Notes under the pieces: model-generated
What the model was told of the DNA's origin: nothing
Seen by the model: only the letters and a program-made list of their open reading frames with translations
The model's database searches: none
Position numbers and translations under genes: made by a program
In this document: positions 8,243 to 17,043 of the stretch, one piece after another
Layout: the number at the start of each line of letters is the position of its first letter
Position numbering within the stretch: position 1 is the first letter of the stretch
From: Saccharibacillus endophyticus
GTDB lineage: Bacteria; Bacillota; Bacilli; Paenibacillales; Paenibacillaceae
Length of the DNA stretch: 64,000 nucleotides
Direction of reading: 5' to 3'
Assembly (NCBI RefSeq): GCF_013185185.1
Contig: NZ_JAAZWE010000004.1
Coordinates: forward strand, 1 to 64,000

Positions 8243-9118
8243 ATGAATCTTGCGAATCCGGCCGAAACCGCCAACCGTGTCCAAGAAAAACCGCGCGATC
8301 CGGGTAAAGCTGCCAAATATACTCTGATCGGTCTGGGCGTCGCTTTTATCCTGATCATGTTGGTGCTTCCGTTGATTACGGTCTGCGTGTACGCGCTCAA
8401 GCAAGGTTGGGACGTTTTTTCCCAGGCGATCACCGATCCGTACGCGATCAAAGCGCTTCGGCTCACCCTGCTCGCGACCGTCGTCGCCGTGGTATGCAAT
8501 ACGTTCTTCGGCTTGTTCGCTTCCTGGGCGATCAGCAAGTTCCATTTCCGCGGCAAACAGTTTCTCACGACGCTGATCGATATCCCGTTCGCCATCTCTC
8601 CGATCATCGCGGGTCTGGTATTCATTCTCGTGTTCGGCCGGATCGGTTGGGCGTACGACTTCCTGCAAACGTACGACATTAAAGTGGTGTTCGCGGTGCC
8701 GGGAATCATTCTCGCGACCATTTTTGTCACCTTCCCGTTCGTGGCGCGCGAGCTGATTCCGCTGATGCAGGCGCAGGGCAACGACGAAGAAGAAGCGGCG
8801 GCGCTGATGGGCGCGAAATGGTGGACCATCTACCGCAAAGTGACGCTGCCGCATATCAAGTGGGGACTGCTGTACGGAGTCATCTTGTGTACGGCGCGGG
8901 CGTTGGGCGAGTTCGGAGCGGTCTCCGTCGTCTCGGGACATCTGCGCGGCAAAACGAACACTCTTCCGCTGCATATCGAGATTCTGTTTAACGAGTTCCA
9001 ACTGACCGCGGCATTCGCCGTATCGTCTATCTTGGTCGTGACCGCGATCATCATTCTGATTTTGCGCAATATCGTCGAATTCAAAGGCCGCAAGGAGGAA
9101 GGCGAACATGTACGTTGA
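8243..9118 (+). CDS. cysW: Sulfate ABC transporter permease CysW
   Basis: 291 residues. Starts 3 nt after the cysT stop, with a purine-rich GGGGGCGGA upstream inside the cysT end. It has the six-segment CysW topology and an EAA loop (EEEAAALMGAKWWTIYRKVTLP), with the conserved GEFGAVSVVSG stretch near the C-terminus. It pairs with CysT to form the sulfate channel. Its last 11 nt overlap the cysA start, indicating translational coupling. Confidence 0.95.
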   Translation: MNLANPAETANRVQEKPRDPGKAAKYTLIGLGVAFILIMLVLPLITVCVYALKQGWDVFSQAITDPYAIKALRLTLLATVVAVVCNTFFGLFASWAISKFHFRGKQFLTTLIDIPFAISPIIAGLVFILVFGRIGWAYDFLQTYDIKVVFAVPGIILATIFVTFPFVARELIPLMQAQGNDEEEAAALMGAKWWTIYRKVTLPHIKWGLLYGVILCTARALGEFGAVSVVSGHLRGKTNTLPLHIEILFNEFQLTAAFAVSSILVVTAIIILILRNIVEFKGRKEEGEHVR

Positions 9119-10166
9119 ACTGAAGGACGTAAACAAAAAGTTCAAAGGATTCCGGGCGCTGGACGACGTATCTTTTTCTATCGACAAAGGCAAGTTGGTC
9201 GGTCTGCTCGGCCCTTCCGGCAGCGGCAAAACGACAATTCTGCGCACGCTGGCGGGATTGGTGCATCCGGACTCCGGAGATATTTTTATCGACGGCAAAA
9301 GGGTCAACGACGTGCCGGCCAGCAAACGCGGGATCGGCTTCGTTTTTCAAAACTATGCGCTGTTCCGCTATATGACGGTATTCGACAACGTGGCATTCGG
9401 TTTGACGGTGGAAAAAAAGGACAAGAAATTCATCAAGCAGCGCGTCAACGAACTGATCGGCTTGGTCGGACTGGAAGGTTTGCAGGATCGTTATCCGCAT
9501 CAACTATCCGGCGGGCAAAGACAGCGCGTAGCATTCGCCCGGGCGCTCGCGCCTAACCCGCATCTGCTGCTGCTCGACGAACCTTTCGCCGCGATCGACG
9601 CCAAAATTCGCAAAGAACTGCGGCTGTGGCTGCGCGAAACGATCAACTCGCTCGGCATCACCAGCATCTTCGTCACGCACGACCAGGACGAAGCGGTCGA
9701 AGTAGCCGACGAGATCGTGATCGTGAACGGCGGCCGCATCGAGCAAAAAGGCAATCCGGCCGATATCTACAAATCCCCCGCGACGCCTTTCGCTGCTAGA
9801 TTTATCGGCGAATCGCTGGTGTTGGACCGCCACGAGACGCTGCACGGGTTCGAGACCTACAGCGGCTACGACCGAGCCGTGATCCGCCCCGAGCTGATCC
9901 AAATCGCCAAACACGGCAAACAACCGATCCTGCACGCCAGCGAAGACGGCATCGTGGAAGACGTCTTTTTCCGCGGCAGCCTGATCGAAGTCCACGTGAA
10001 CGTCAAAGGCATGCGCCTGATCGGCCACCGTTCCCCGGAAGAAGACCCTCTGCTGCCAGGCGAAAAAGTGAGCGTGCTGATTTATCGGCTGTATCTCTAT
10101 AATGAAGATAAAGTTCATTTGGCGGAGAACGTACGGTTAAAGGATGAGAATACGGTATTTATTTGA
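9108..10166 (+). CDS. cysA: Sulfate ABC transporter ATPase CysA
   Basis: 352 residues; ATG at 9108 follows AAGGAGGAAGGCGAAC inside the end of cysW. Contains Walker A GPSGSGKTT, signature LSGGQRQR, Walker B LLLLDEPFAAID and the switch His in FVTHDQDEA. A C-terminal extension after residue 240 matches the regulatory TOBE-like domain of CysA. It energises sulfate uptake through CysTW. No terminator directly follows; a palindromic repeat (10241-10364) and a bidirectional terminator (10391-10428) come next. Confidence 0.95.
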   Translation: MYVELKDVNKKFKGFRALDDVSFSIDKGKLVGLLGPSGSGKTTILRTLAGLVHPDSGDIFIDGKRVNDVPASKRGIGFVFQNYALFRYMTVFDNVAFGLTVEKKDKKFIKQRVNELIGLVGLEGLQDRYPHQLSGGQRQRVAFARALAPNPHLLLLDEPFAAIDAKIRKELRLWLRETINSLGITSIFVTHDQDEAVEVADEIVIVNGGRIEQKGNPADIYKSPATPFAARFIGESLVLDRHETLHGFETYSGYDRAVIRPELIQIAKHGKQPILHASEDGIVEDVFFRGSLIEVHVNVKGMRLIGHRSPEEDPLLPGEKVSVLIYRLYLYNEDKVHLAENVRLKDENTVFI

Positions 10167-10240
10167 TGAAAAAGAACAGCTGCTTCATTTAATTTGATGC
10201 GACTGTCCGGATACGTCAGGAAAGTCCTGTTCGTTGGAAA

Positions 10241-10364
10241 AGCGGACCGCTGCGGGAGAAATTCGTTCAAGGCGCTGTCTCACTCGGGAATCGAGATTAT
10301 ATTTTTATAGGAAGATTCCCGAGTTCAAAGGCGTCTTTCACTGAATTTCTCCCTCCGCTTGCGG
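10241..10364 (+). repeat. Palindromic structured repeat, copy 1
   Basis: Outer stem GGGAGAAATTC (10254-10264) pairs with GAATTTCTCCC (10343-10353). Inner stem ACTCGGGAATC (10282-10292) pairs with GATTCCCGAGT (10314-10324) around an A/T-rich 21-nt loop. Between the stems lie GCTGTCTC on the left and TTCAAAGGCGTCTTTCACT on the right, both shared with other copies at 16502, 16954, 36751, 44763 and 55951. It lies 3' of cysA. Confidence 0.85.
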
Positions 10365-10390
10365 CTGATCAACAAAAGAATTTTCTCGAC

Positions 10391-10428
10391 AAAAAAGACA
10401 GTCGCCCTATGCAGCGACTGTCTTTTTT
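10391..10428. terminator. Bidirectional terminator (cysA and MFS gene)
   Basis: Arms AAAAAAGACAGTCGC (10391-10405) and its exact complement (10414-10428) with an 8-nt loop; U tract on both strands. It separates the rightward sulfate operon from the leftward efflux gene. Confidence 0.9.
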
Positions 10429-10454
10429 AGTTTAGGCTTAGACTGAGATTAAGT

Positions 10455-11651
10455 TTACTCAGCTTTTCTTACAAGCATAACATAAGCGAGAATCGCAAGG
10501 AGACTCGTGCCCATCAAAGTAAAACCAAGCGGAACAGCCGTATCTTCGCCCGCGATTCCGACGATAGGCGCGACCAATCCTCCCAGCGCGAACGGCACAA
10601 GGCCGAGCAGCGCAGCGGCGCTGCCTGCATTTTTGGACTGGCTCTCCATGGCAAGCGGGAAAGCCGCCGTGGAAGTGATGCTGATCGAACATACGAAAAA
10701 GAATAAAGGAATAACCAAAGCAAGCAGCGGTCCTTCGACAATCGTAACCCCTGCCACGACGATACTCGATACGAGAGCCATCCATAAGCCGATAACCATA
10801 AGCCTCTGCTCGGGAACCCGATGCGAGATCCGCCCGACGATTTGAGAACCGATCATTAAGCTGATTCCGTTGGAGGCAAACAACACGGAGAACATTGTCG
10901 GTGAAACGCCGTAAATATTTTGGTAAACGAAAGGTGTAGCCGCCACGTAGGCAAATACCCCTCCCGTCAGGATGCCCTGTGCCAACATGTAGCCCAAAAA
11001 CTTCCGATCGCGCAGCATCGCGCCGTAATTGCGAAGCTGGGACTTGAAATTCGGCGATACGCGTCGTTCGGAAGGAAGACTCTCCTTCAAACGAAATTGC
11101 GTCATGAGGTACAGGAAAACGCCCAGAATCGACAAGGAAAGAAATACGCCCGGCCATGTCGTGAATTTAAGTACTCCGCTTCCGGCAATAGGAGCGACTA
11201 ACGGTCCCAGGTTGCCTACAAGCAGCAGCAGAGAGAAAAATTTGGTCAGTTCATGACCGCTGTACAGATCGCGGGCAATCGCGCGCGAAATGACGATTCC
11301 TGCAGAGGCCGCAAATCCTTGTGCAAACCGGAGTACGATCAACGTGCCGATATTCGGAGAATACGCGCACGCCAACGAAACGATGACGTAGGCAATGATG
11401 CCGATCAGCAAAGGTCTGCGTCTGCCGTAAGCATCGCTCAAAGGACCGACGACAAGCTGTCCGATGCCGAGTCCCAACAAACAAGCCGTCAGACTGAATT
11501 GAACCAACGAAGCGTTCGTATCGAAGTCTTTGGCGATCTGCGGAAACGCGGGCAAATACATGTCGATCGTAAAGGGGCCCAACGTCGAAAACACGCCTAA
11601 CAACAAAGCGAGACCGATAACACTCCACCGACTACCTGTACTCTTATCCAT
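10455..11651 (-). CDS. Bcr/CflA-family MFS drug efflux transporter
   Basis: 398 residues, about twelve membrane segments. The N-terminus GPFTIDMYLPAFPQIAKDF and the loop GPLSDAYGRRRPLL are typical of the Bcr/CflA branch of the major facilitator superfamily, proton antiporters that export bicyclomycin, chloramphenicol or related compounds. The actual substrate cannot be read from sequence. Start ATG has GGAGAG 10 nt upstream, and a TATAAT -10 lies at 11728-11733 on the minus strand. Monocistronic, ending at the bidirectional terminator. Confidence 0.9.
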   Translation of the reverse strand: MDKSTGSRWSVIGLALLLGVFSTLGPFTIDMYLPAFPQIAKDFDTNASLVQFSLTACLLGLGIGQLVVGPLSDAYGRRRPLLIGIIAYVIVSLACAYSPNIGTLIVLRFAQGFAASAGIVISRAIARDLYSGHELTKFFSLLLLVGNLGPLVAPIAGSGVLKFTTWPGVFLSLSILGVFLYLMTQFRLKESLPSERRVSPNFKSQLRNYGAMLRDRKFLGYMLAQGILTGGVFAYVAATPFVYQNIYGVSPTMFSVLFASNGISLMIGSQIVGRISHRVPEQRLMVIGLWMALVSSIVVAGVTIVEGPLLALVIPLFFFVCSISITSTAAFPLAMESQSKNAGSAAALLGLVPFALGGLVAPIVGIAGEDTAVPLGFTLMGTSLLAILAYVMLVRKAE

Positions 11652-11784
11652 AATGACTTAACTCTCCAACCCCTCTTGATCCTATCTTTTTGTTCGGGTC
11701 GCGGATCACGTAGCAACCTGATTGCAGATTATACATGACCCCGGTTACTAAGTGAATACTATTTATTTTTAATTTTATACTTTA

Positions 11785-12252
11785 TTATTTTCCATGTATT
11801 GCATGGTAGGCATCCATCGCGAACTTCGACAATTCCGCCAGCAAACTCGCAAAGTCCTCGGCAATCAGTTCCAACGGCGATTCGTCGTATCCGTCGTGAT
11901 ACAGCCGGTATACTGCGCCGTCCGTTTGCAGAACCAACAAGTCCCCATCACCGAACCCGCCGATCGGGAACAACTCCGCTGCTGGCTGAATTGCATCCTG
12001 ACTCCGATACTCCGCAATGAGCTCCATCGCCGCAGGATAAGCCCATTCTTGCTCTTTGAGCCCGTGCAATTCCGGTTCGGCAAAACGAAATGCGCCGAAC
12101 TTCGCTAACAACAAACGATATTCTTGGGGCAAAGAAATGCCGTGAAGTTGTTCGAATGCTTCTAGTTCTTTTTCCGGCTCCGGCTGCACACCGTCTTGTC
12201 CCCAAGCTTCGTAGGTTTCCGCCAATAACTCCTCGATCTCTTCCATCTTCAA
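11785..12252 (-). CDS. SUKH (SMI1/KNR4) domain protein
   Basis: 155 residues from a TTG at 12252 with GAGGAG 8 nt upstream; an ATG two codons later (12246) is the alternative, and the open frame further upstream precedes the ribosome site. Motifs fit the SUKH fold: LEAFEQLHGISLPQEYRLLLAKFG, then FPIGGFGDGDLLVLQTDGAVYRLYHD. SUKH proteins often act as immunity proteins against contact-dependent or polymorphic toxins, but no toxin gene lies nearby, so the role here is open. Confidence 0.8.
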   Translation of the reverse strand: MKMEEIEELLAETYEAWGQDGVQPEPEKELEAFEQLHGISLPQEYRLLLAKFGAFRFAEPELHGLKEQEWAYPAAMELIAEYRSQDAIQPAAELFPIGGFGDGDLLVLQTDGAVYRLYHDGYDESPLELIAEDFASLLAELSKFAMDAYHAIHGK

Positions 12253-12407
12253 AGGAATGTCTCCTCTTCTGCTGCCAATTTCCATTTTTCGGTGCCCTGC
12301 CTGCCATATGTACAAATGCCGCTCTGGCTGGTCGGAGCCGCTTTTCTCGCGCACCTCGGGTACGACTCCATTTGAAATGCGGATCACGACATCACGCCTG
12401 CCGACGC

Positions 12408-12527
12408 ATGCTGAACCGCACCGCCATTAAGTAGATATCGGTCGCGGCGGGTCTTCTGTTGATCGGTTTTGCCGGGTATTTCGTGCATGAGTTTATTACG
12501 GATTTGATGGCGTACATCAAGGCTTAA
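12408..12527 (+). pseudogene. Small single-pass membrane protein interrupted by an in-frame stop (candidate)
   Basis: Reading from the ATG at 12408 gives MLNRTAIK, a TAG at 12432-12434, then ISVAAGLLLIGFAGYFVHEF and ITDLMAYIKA before a TAA at 12525. The second part looks like a real membrane helix with an amphipathic tail. A single TGG to TAG change would explain the break. No clear ribosome site is seen. This is the only content I can read in the 485-nt gap 12253-12737 apart from the guaA terminator. Confidence 0.4.
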
Positions 12528-12682
12528 GCCTACTAATATTCTCCCTTTTCCAACGAACGGCTCTGATTTTTTGCATGTTACCGCAACGTCGGATATACCG
12601 GTAATTACCAATGAGGCTGTGGCGTCTTCTTGTTGCGGACTTTTGTTTGGCACACTCATGGTTTGCTTTTTAAGAAACAAAA

Positions 12683-12718
12683 AAACGACCTCAAGGCGTC
12701 TAGCATTTGAGGTCGTTT
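12683..12718 (-). terminator. Terminator of guaA
   Basis: Arms AAACGACCTCAA (12683-12694) and TTGAGGTCGTTT (12707-12718); on the minus strand the second arm runs into seven Ts. Confidence 0.9.
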
Positions 12719-12737
12719 CTTCTTATCTATTAAAAAC

Positions 12738-14276
12738 CTATTCCCACTCGATCGTAGCCGGCGGTTTCGAAGTCACGTCGTACACGATGCGGTTGACGTT
12801 ATCCACTTCGTTGACGATGCGGACCGAAATTTTCTCCAGGACGTCCCACGGGATGCGTGCCCAGTCGGCGGTCATGCCGTCGATGGACGTTACGGCGCGG
12901 ATGCCGACGGTGTACGAATACGTACGCGCGTCGCCCATGACGCCGACGCTCTTCATGTTCGGGAGCGCCGTGAAGTACTGCCAGATTTCGCTTTCCAGAC
13001 CGGCTTTCGCGATTTCTTCGCGCAGGATCAGGTCGGAGTCGCGGACGATGGTCAGCTTCTCTTCCGTGACTTCGCCGAGAACGCGGATCGCCAGACCCGG
13101 ACCCGGGAAAGGCTGACGCCAAACGATCGCGTGCGGCAGGCCCAGCTCTTCGCCGACTTTGCGCACTTCGTCTTTGAACAACGTGTTCAAAGGCTCGATC
13201 AATTTGAACTTCATATCTTCCGGCAATCCGCCGACATTATGGTGAGACTTGATCGTCTGCGCCGTCGCCGTGCCGCTTTCCACGATGTCCGTGTACAGCG
13301 TGCCTTGTGCCAGGAACGCGAAATCGCCGAGTTTGGCCGATTCTTCGTCGAAGCAGTAGATGAACTCGTTACCGATGATTTTGCGTTTTTGCTCGGGATC
13401 GTCCACGCCTGCGAGCTTGCTCAGGAAGCGCTCTTGCGCGTCGATCTTGATGACATTAATATCGAACTTGCCCACGAAAGTCTCCATAACGCTCTCGGCT
13501 TCGCCTTTGCGCAGAAGTCCGTGGTCGATGAACATGCAAGTGAGCTGATCGCCGATCGCTTTGTGGATCAGCATCGCCACGACGGACGAATCGACGCCGC
13601 CGCTCAGCGCGCACAATACTTTTTTATCGCCGACTTGCTCGCGAATTTCCTGGATCGACTGCTCCACGAACGATTCCATCGTCCACTCGCCGCTGCATTT
13701 GCAGACTTCGTAGAGGAAGTTCTTGATCATTTCGTTGCCGTATACGGAGTGGCGTACTTCCGGGTGGAACTGCACCGCGTGCAGATTGCGAGTCGGATGG
13801 CTCATTGCCGCGATCGGCGCCGATTCCGTGCCCGCTTCCAGCACGAAGCCTTCCGGCAGCGTCACGACATGGTCGCCGTGGCTCATCCAAACGGTTTGCT
13901 TGCTGTCGAGGCCTTTGGTCAGGATGCTGTTGTGCAGGAAATCGACGTCGGCTTTGCCGTATTCGCGTTTGCCGGCGCGCTCTACCTTGCCGCCGAGCTG
14001 CTGTGCCATCAACTGCATGCCGTAGCAGATGCCGAAGATCGGCAGACCCAGATCATAGATCGCAGGATCGACGTGAGGAGCTCCTTCTTCATATACGCTA
14101 AGCGGTCCGCCCGAGAAGACGATACCCGCCGGATTCAATTCCCGAATACGCTCGACCGGAGTATTGTACGGCATTAGCTCGCTAAATACGCCCAAATCGC
14201 GAATTCTTCTGGCAATCAGTTGGTTATATTGTCCCCCGAAGTCGAGTACGACAATCAGTTCGTTCGGTTTATTCAT
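12738..14276 (-). CDS. guaA: GMP synthase (glutamine-hydrolysing)
   Basis: 512 residues, normal length. N-terminal class I glutamine amidotransferase with nucleophile Cys84 (GICYGMQL) and the His171/Glu173 pair in QFHPEV. The ATP pyrophosphatase domain has SGGVDSS at 225-231, and the C-terminal dimerisation domain ends in [12 protein letters not shown]. It converts XMP, glutamine and ATP to GMP in the cytoplasm. ATG with GGGAGG 6 nt upstream. Has its own promoter (14305-14333), with a short leader that leaves no room for a purine riboswitch. Confidence 0.98.
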   Translation of the reverse strand: MNKPNELIVVLDFGGQYNQLIARRIRDLGVFSELMPYNTPVERIRELNPAGIVFSGGPLSVYEEGAPHVDPAIYDLGLPIFGICYGMQLMAQQLGGKVERAGKREYGKADVDFLHNSILTKGLDSKQTVWMSHGDHVVTLPEGFVLEAGTESAPIAAMSHPTRNLHAVQFHPEVRHSVYGNEMIKNFLYEVCKCSGEWTMESFVEQSIQEIREQVGDKKVLCALSGGVDSSVVAMLIHKAIGDQLTCMFIDHGLLRKGEAESVMETFVGKFDINVIKIDAQERFLSKLAGVDDPEQKRKIIGNEFIYCFDEESAKLGDFAFLAQGTLYTDIVESGTATAQTIKSHHNVGGLPEDMKFKLIEPLNTLFKDEVRKVGEELGLPHAIVWRQPFPGPGLAIRVLGEVTEEKLTIVRDSDLILREEIAKAGLESEIWQYFTALPNMKSVGVMGDARTYSYTVGIRAVTSIDGMTADWARIPWDVLEKISVRIVNEVDNVNRIVYDVTSKPPATIEWE

Positions 14277-14304
14277 GTCACGCCTCCCTTAATTACTGTC
14301 GCTA

Positions 14305-14333
14305 ATTATACCGATGGACCTGACATACCGCAA
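14305..14333 (-). promoter_or_regulatory. Promoter of guaA
   Basis: Minus strand: -35 TTGCGG (14328-14333), 17-nt spacer, -10 TATAAT (14305-14310), 29 nt upstream of the guaA ATG. Confidence 0.75.
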
Positions 14334-14470
14334 GAAAAAAAGGCGAGGTAAGGGCTTACTTCCGCAAGTCGTTCGGCTTTGGCGGGCGAAGTTGGATTTT
14401 CCTATCCCAAATATCGTAAAATTGAGAAAAATGTTCGCCGCACTCATCGTTCAAAGGAGCTTGAAGCCCT

Positions 14471-15280
14471 ATGGAAATATTCAAAATGGTTCAACAGTTG
14501 TTCGAGCAGTACGGCTATCTGGTCATGTTCCTCGGATTGTTTCTGGAATTCATCGCTCTGCCGTTTCCCGGAGAAACCACGATGGCCTACGCCGGCTATC
14601 TCTCCTACATGGGATCGCTGAGGTTCGATATTTTGCTGATCGTCGCTTTCCTCGGCACCACGATCGGAATGACCGCCACCTACTTTATCGGTAAAAAAGC
14701 GGGGCTGCCTTTCCTTCGACGCTTCGGCGGCTGGTTTTTCAAAGAAAGCAAACTGCTCAAAACGCAAACCTTCTTCGATAAATACGGCCCCGGCCTGATC
14801 TTCTTCGGCTATTTCATTCCGGGCGTGCGTCACTTCACCGGGTATTTGGCGGGGATCATGAATATCTCTTTTAAAAAATTTGCCGCTTACGCCTACACGG
14901 GTGCCTTGTTCTGGACGCTGCTCTTTCTCGGTCTAGGAAAAATCTTCGGGCCGCAGTGGTCGGTCGCATTCAAATTGGCTGAGCACTACGCGGTGTGGAT
15001 CGTGTCCGTGATCGTGCTGCTCGTGCTTGTTTTCATCATTTTCCGCTATCGGGCAATGACCGCCTCAGTGCTGGCTTCTCTTCCGCGAGCGTTCAAAGGC
15101 CGTAAACAACAAAAAACGAATCAACCGTCAAAAACTCCGCAGCCGATCAAAGGATTGGTTTTGGCTCAAACTGCACAAATGCGTATCCGTTTAAAACACG
15201 GCCACATCGTACGCATGCAACCTGGACGTTTTCCCGCAAGGATTATATTGAAGTCGCGTTCCAGGGCGGTAAAACGATAA
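14471..15280 (+). CDS. DedA-family membrane protein
   Basis: 269 residues. N-terminal LEFIALPFPGETTMAYAGYLSYMG and the later FGYFIPGVRHFTGYLAGIMN are the DedA signature regions with their re-entrant helices; about five or six membrane segments follow. DedA proteins are linked to undecaprenyl-phosphate or phospholipid flipping and to proton-motive-force homeostasis. The basic C-terminal tail after residue 205 is longer than usual and rich in Arg/Lys. AAAGGAG lies 11 nt before the ATG. Divergent from guaA. Confidence 0.9.
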   Translation: MEIFKMVQQLFEQYGYLVMFLGLFLEFIALPFPGETTMAYAGYLSYMGSLRFDILLIVAFLGTTIGMTATYFIGKKAGLPFLRRFGGWFFKESKLLKTQTFFDKYGPGLIFFGYFIPGVRHFTGYLAGIMNISFKKFAAYAYTGALFWTLLFLGLGKIFGPQWSVAFKLAEHYAVWIVSVIVLLVLVFIIFRYRAMTASVLASLPRAFKGRKQQKTNQPSKTPQPIKGLVLAQTAQMRIRLKHGHIVRMQPGRFPARIILKSRSRAVKR

Positions 15281-15312
15281 TTCGCGAACTTCAGTACGCG
15301 TTGTCCGCATGC

Positions 15313-15351
15313 AAAAAAATTCCCGGGTCGTCACGACCCGGGAATTTTTTT
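15313..15351. terminator. Bidirectional terminator
   Basis: Perfect inverted repeat AAATTCCCGGGTCG / CGACCCGGGAATTT with A and T tracts on either side, between the DedA gene and a convergent small gene. Confidence 0.9.
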
Positions 15352-15403
15352 GATTTCATTGTCATGTGATTTCCGCAAAAATAAGTTCAGTGAATCCGTG
15401 GCT

Positions 15404-15640
15404 TTAAACGCCGATTCCGGCAGTTTGACGTTCACGTTCCGACTTCTCGCCTGCCACAACTTCTTGATCAGGCGTTTCGATTCCTCGAATCTCCATATCT
15501 TCAAGCAAATCCATATACAAACGCTTGGCTTGTTCGCAGGCTGCCGTGATGTCGTTCTCCCGTACGTTTTTGTAGATTCCCCGAAGTTTCGCGTTGTAAG
15601 AATTGTGATCCACTTTCACCCATGCCGGAATGATTTGCAT
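15404..15640 (-). CDS. Hypothetical small protein
   Basis: 78 residues from the ATG at 15640, chosen for AGAGGGG 8 nt upstream; the longer frame to 15733 has no ribosome site. Sequence begins MQIIPAWVKVDHNSYNAKLR and continues as a charged helical protein without signal peptide or membrane segment. I do not recognise a family. A candidate promoter lies at 15917-15945, and the terminator at 15313-15351 follows it. Confidence 0.55.
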   Translation of the reverse strand: MQIIPAWVKVDHNSYNAKLRGIYKNVRENDITAACEQAKRLYMDLLEDMEIRGIETPDQEVVAGEKSERERQTAGIGV

Positions 15641-15916
15641 AACAAATTCCCCTCTCCCCAAAAAATCGATCCAGTCCCGGCCATTCGACCCCCGCCGACT
15701 CCCGGACTGCTTGCGGTACGTACCTCGAATCAAGAATGTTTCTCATATCATGATCGAGATACGACAGAATCTTGCCCATCAGATTGATTTGCGCACGGCG
15801 TTCCCGTTTCCGAGATCGAAACCGGGAATCCCCCGCCGTCCGACTTTATTTATGAATTCCCCCCTGTTCTAAGGTCAGACTTTGAAAATTTAATGGGATT
15901 TTCATTTCCTAACATA

Positions 15917-15945
15917 AATTTAAACGTTTTTCCGAATTTTCTCAA
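15917..15945 (-). promoter_or_regulatory. Candidate promoter of the small hypothetical gene
   Basis: Minus strand: -35 TTGAGA (15940-15945), 17-nt spacer, -10 TAAATT (15917-15922). It would give a leader of nearly 270 nt containing a hairpin (TTCCCGTTTC / GAAACCGGGAA, about 15805-15830). The 375-nt gap 15641-16015 holds nothing else I can identify. Confidence 0.4.
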
Positions 15946-16015
15946 ACGATTTTTCATCTTTCAAGCGCATATATACAGAAAATTGCAAAAAACGGTACTT
16001 TCGTAGGTGAAACAA

Positions 16016-16474
16016 TTAACTTTCAAGCGCTTGCAGTACCTCGTCCACATGCCCGGCTACTTTCACTTTCCGCCACTCGCGGACAAGCGTTCCTTCTTCG
16101 TCTATCAAAAACGTCGAGCGCACGATGCCTTCGTACTCTTTTCCGAAGTTCTTTTTTACCTGCCATACGCCGAATTGTTCGCTGACCGCGTGCTCCGTAT
16201 CCGACAGCAGCGGGAACGGCAATTCGTATTTGGCTCCGAACTTTTCATGCGATTTCACGTCGTCCGCGCTGATGCCGATCACGGCCGCATTTTTCGTCGT
16301 GAAGTAACTTTCCGAATCCCGGAAGTCGCAAGCCTGCTGCGTGCACCCTGGCGTCATGTCTTTCGGATAAAAGTAAATAACGAGCTTTTTGCCTTTGTAG
16401 TCGCTGAGGCTGATGGATTGTCCTCCTACTGCCGGGAGAGTGAAATCTTGGACTTTTTCGTTGAGTTGTACCAT
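16016..16474 (-). CDS. bcp: Thioredoxin-dependent thiol peroxidase (Bcp/PrxQ)
   Basis: 152 residues from the ATG at 16474, with AAGGAG 9 nt upstream; the frame open to 16543 starts before that site. Atypical 2-Cys peroxiredoxin: peroxidatic Cys44 in FYPKDMTPGCTQQACDFRD and resolving Cys49 five residues on, with later RSTFLIDEEG. It reduces peroxides in the cytoplasm using thioredoxin. Its upstream region carries a diverged copy of the palindromic repeat (16502-16630). Confidence 0.95.
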   Translation of the reverse strand: MVQLNEKVQDFTLPAVGGQSISLSDYKGKKLVIYFYPKDMTPGCTQQACDFRDSESYFTTKNAAVIGISADDVKSHEKFGAKYELPFPLLSDTEHAVSEQFGVWQVKKNFGKEYEGIVRSTFLIDEEGTLVREWRKVKVAGHVDEVLQALES

Positions 16475-16501
16475 GCTGAATCGCTCCTTTTTGGTGGTGT
16501 G

Positions 16502-16630
16502 GAGGCGCTGCGGGGGAAGGGGCTTTCGGATCGCTGTCTCCATTCGATTTCTTGATTATATTTTTTATAGGTTGGAATCGAATGTCAAAGGCGAGCACTT
16601 CGTTTCCTTCAGTCCCCTTCCCCCTCCGCT
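16502..16630 (+). repeat. Palindromic structured repeat, copy 5 (diverged, in the bcp leader)
   Basis: Outer stem GGGGGAAGGGG (16512-16522) pairs with CCCCTTCCCCC (16614-16624); inner stem CATTCGATT (16541-16549) pairs with AATCGAATG (16576-16584). The motifs GCTGTCTC and TCAAAGGCG are kept although both stems differ from the other copies. It begins 28 nt upstream of the bcp start codon. Between here and 16953 I see only a hairpin at 16663-16691, another at 16887-16910, and a possible degenerate seventh copy near 16860-16925. Confidence 0.75.
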
Positions 16631-16953
16631 TACCTCGGCGTACTAGGTTTTTTAGGGATAGAGAAGAGCCGGCATGGCTAGCCGACTCTTCCGCGCATTA
16701 CGCGCTTTTAAATGATGTGTCTCTTACTTTATCACTTATTTTGTTGCAGCTTCGATTCTATATTCCCTATCTTATCATTTATCGCCTTCCACGCCGAGGT
16801 TCGGATCTATCGAACCGCCGGCGTCCGAGATTGTCGCTACCTTGAAGGCATGGTTCAAAGCGCAACGCGCGCCTTTGATCATTAACCGCGAGTCTATATC
16901 CTAAGACTCGCTTCTTTCTATCCCTAGCAAGAAAAACGATCGGGCAGCAGGGC

Positions 16954-17042
16954 GGAGCGGAGGGAGAAGGGAGAGCCTGAAGATCGCCTTTGAGGCTGGC
17001 CGAGACAGCGAGCGGAAGGCTCTCCCTTCTCCCGGAGCGTCT
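16954..17042 (-). repeat. Palindromic structured repeat, copy 6 (short)
   Basis: Outer stem of 17 perfect pairs: GGGAGAAGGGAGAGCCT (16962-16978) with AGGCTCTCCCTTCTCCC (17017-17033). Read on the minus strand it keeps GCTGTCTC (17009-17002) and TCAAAGGCG (16993-16985), with a minimal inner hairpin. It starts 2 nt past the stop codon of the ABC-2 permease gene and may form the 3' end of that transcript. Confidence 0.75.
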
Positions 17043-17043
17043 C

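Noticed and set aside
7445..9325. 626-residue minus-strand ORF across the sulfate permease genes
   Set aside because: It is antisense to cysT/cysW, has very Arg/Asp/Gln-rich low-complexity composition and no ribosome site; a shadow of high-GC coding DNA.
14314..14694. 126-residue plus-strand ORF before and into the DedA gene
   Set aside because: Overlaps the guaA promoter and is out of frame with the DedA gene, which has the clear family motifs and ribosome site.
16860..16925. Seventh copy of the palindromic element
   Set aside because: It has an inner-stem-like hairpin (GCGAGTCT/AGACTCGC) and CGCCTTTGAT, but lacks the outer stem and GCTGTCTC; mentioned only as a possible degenerate copy.
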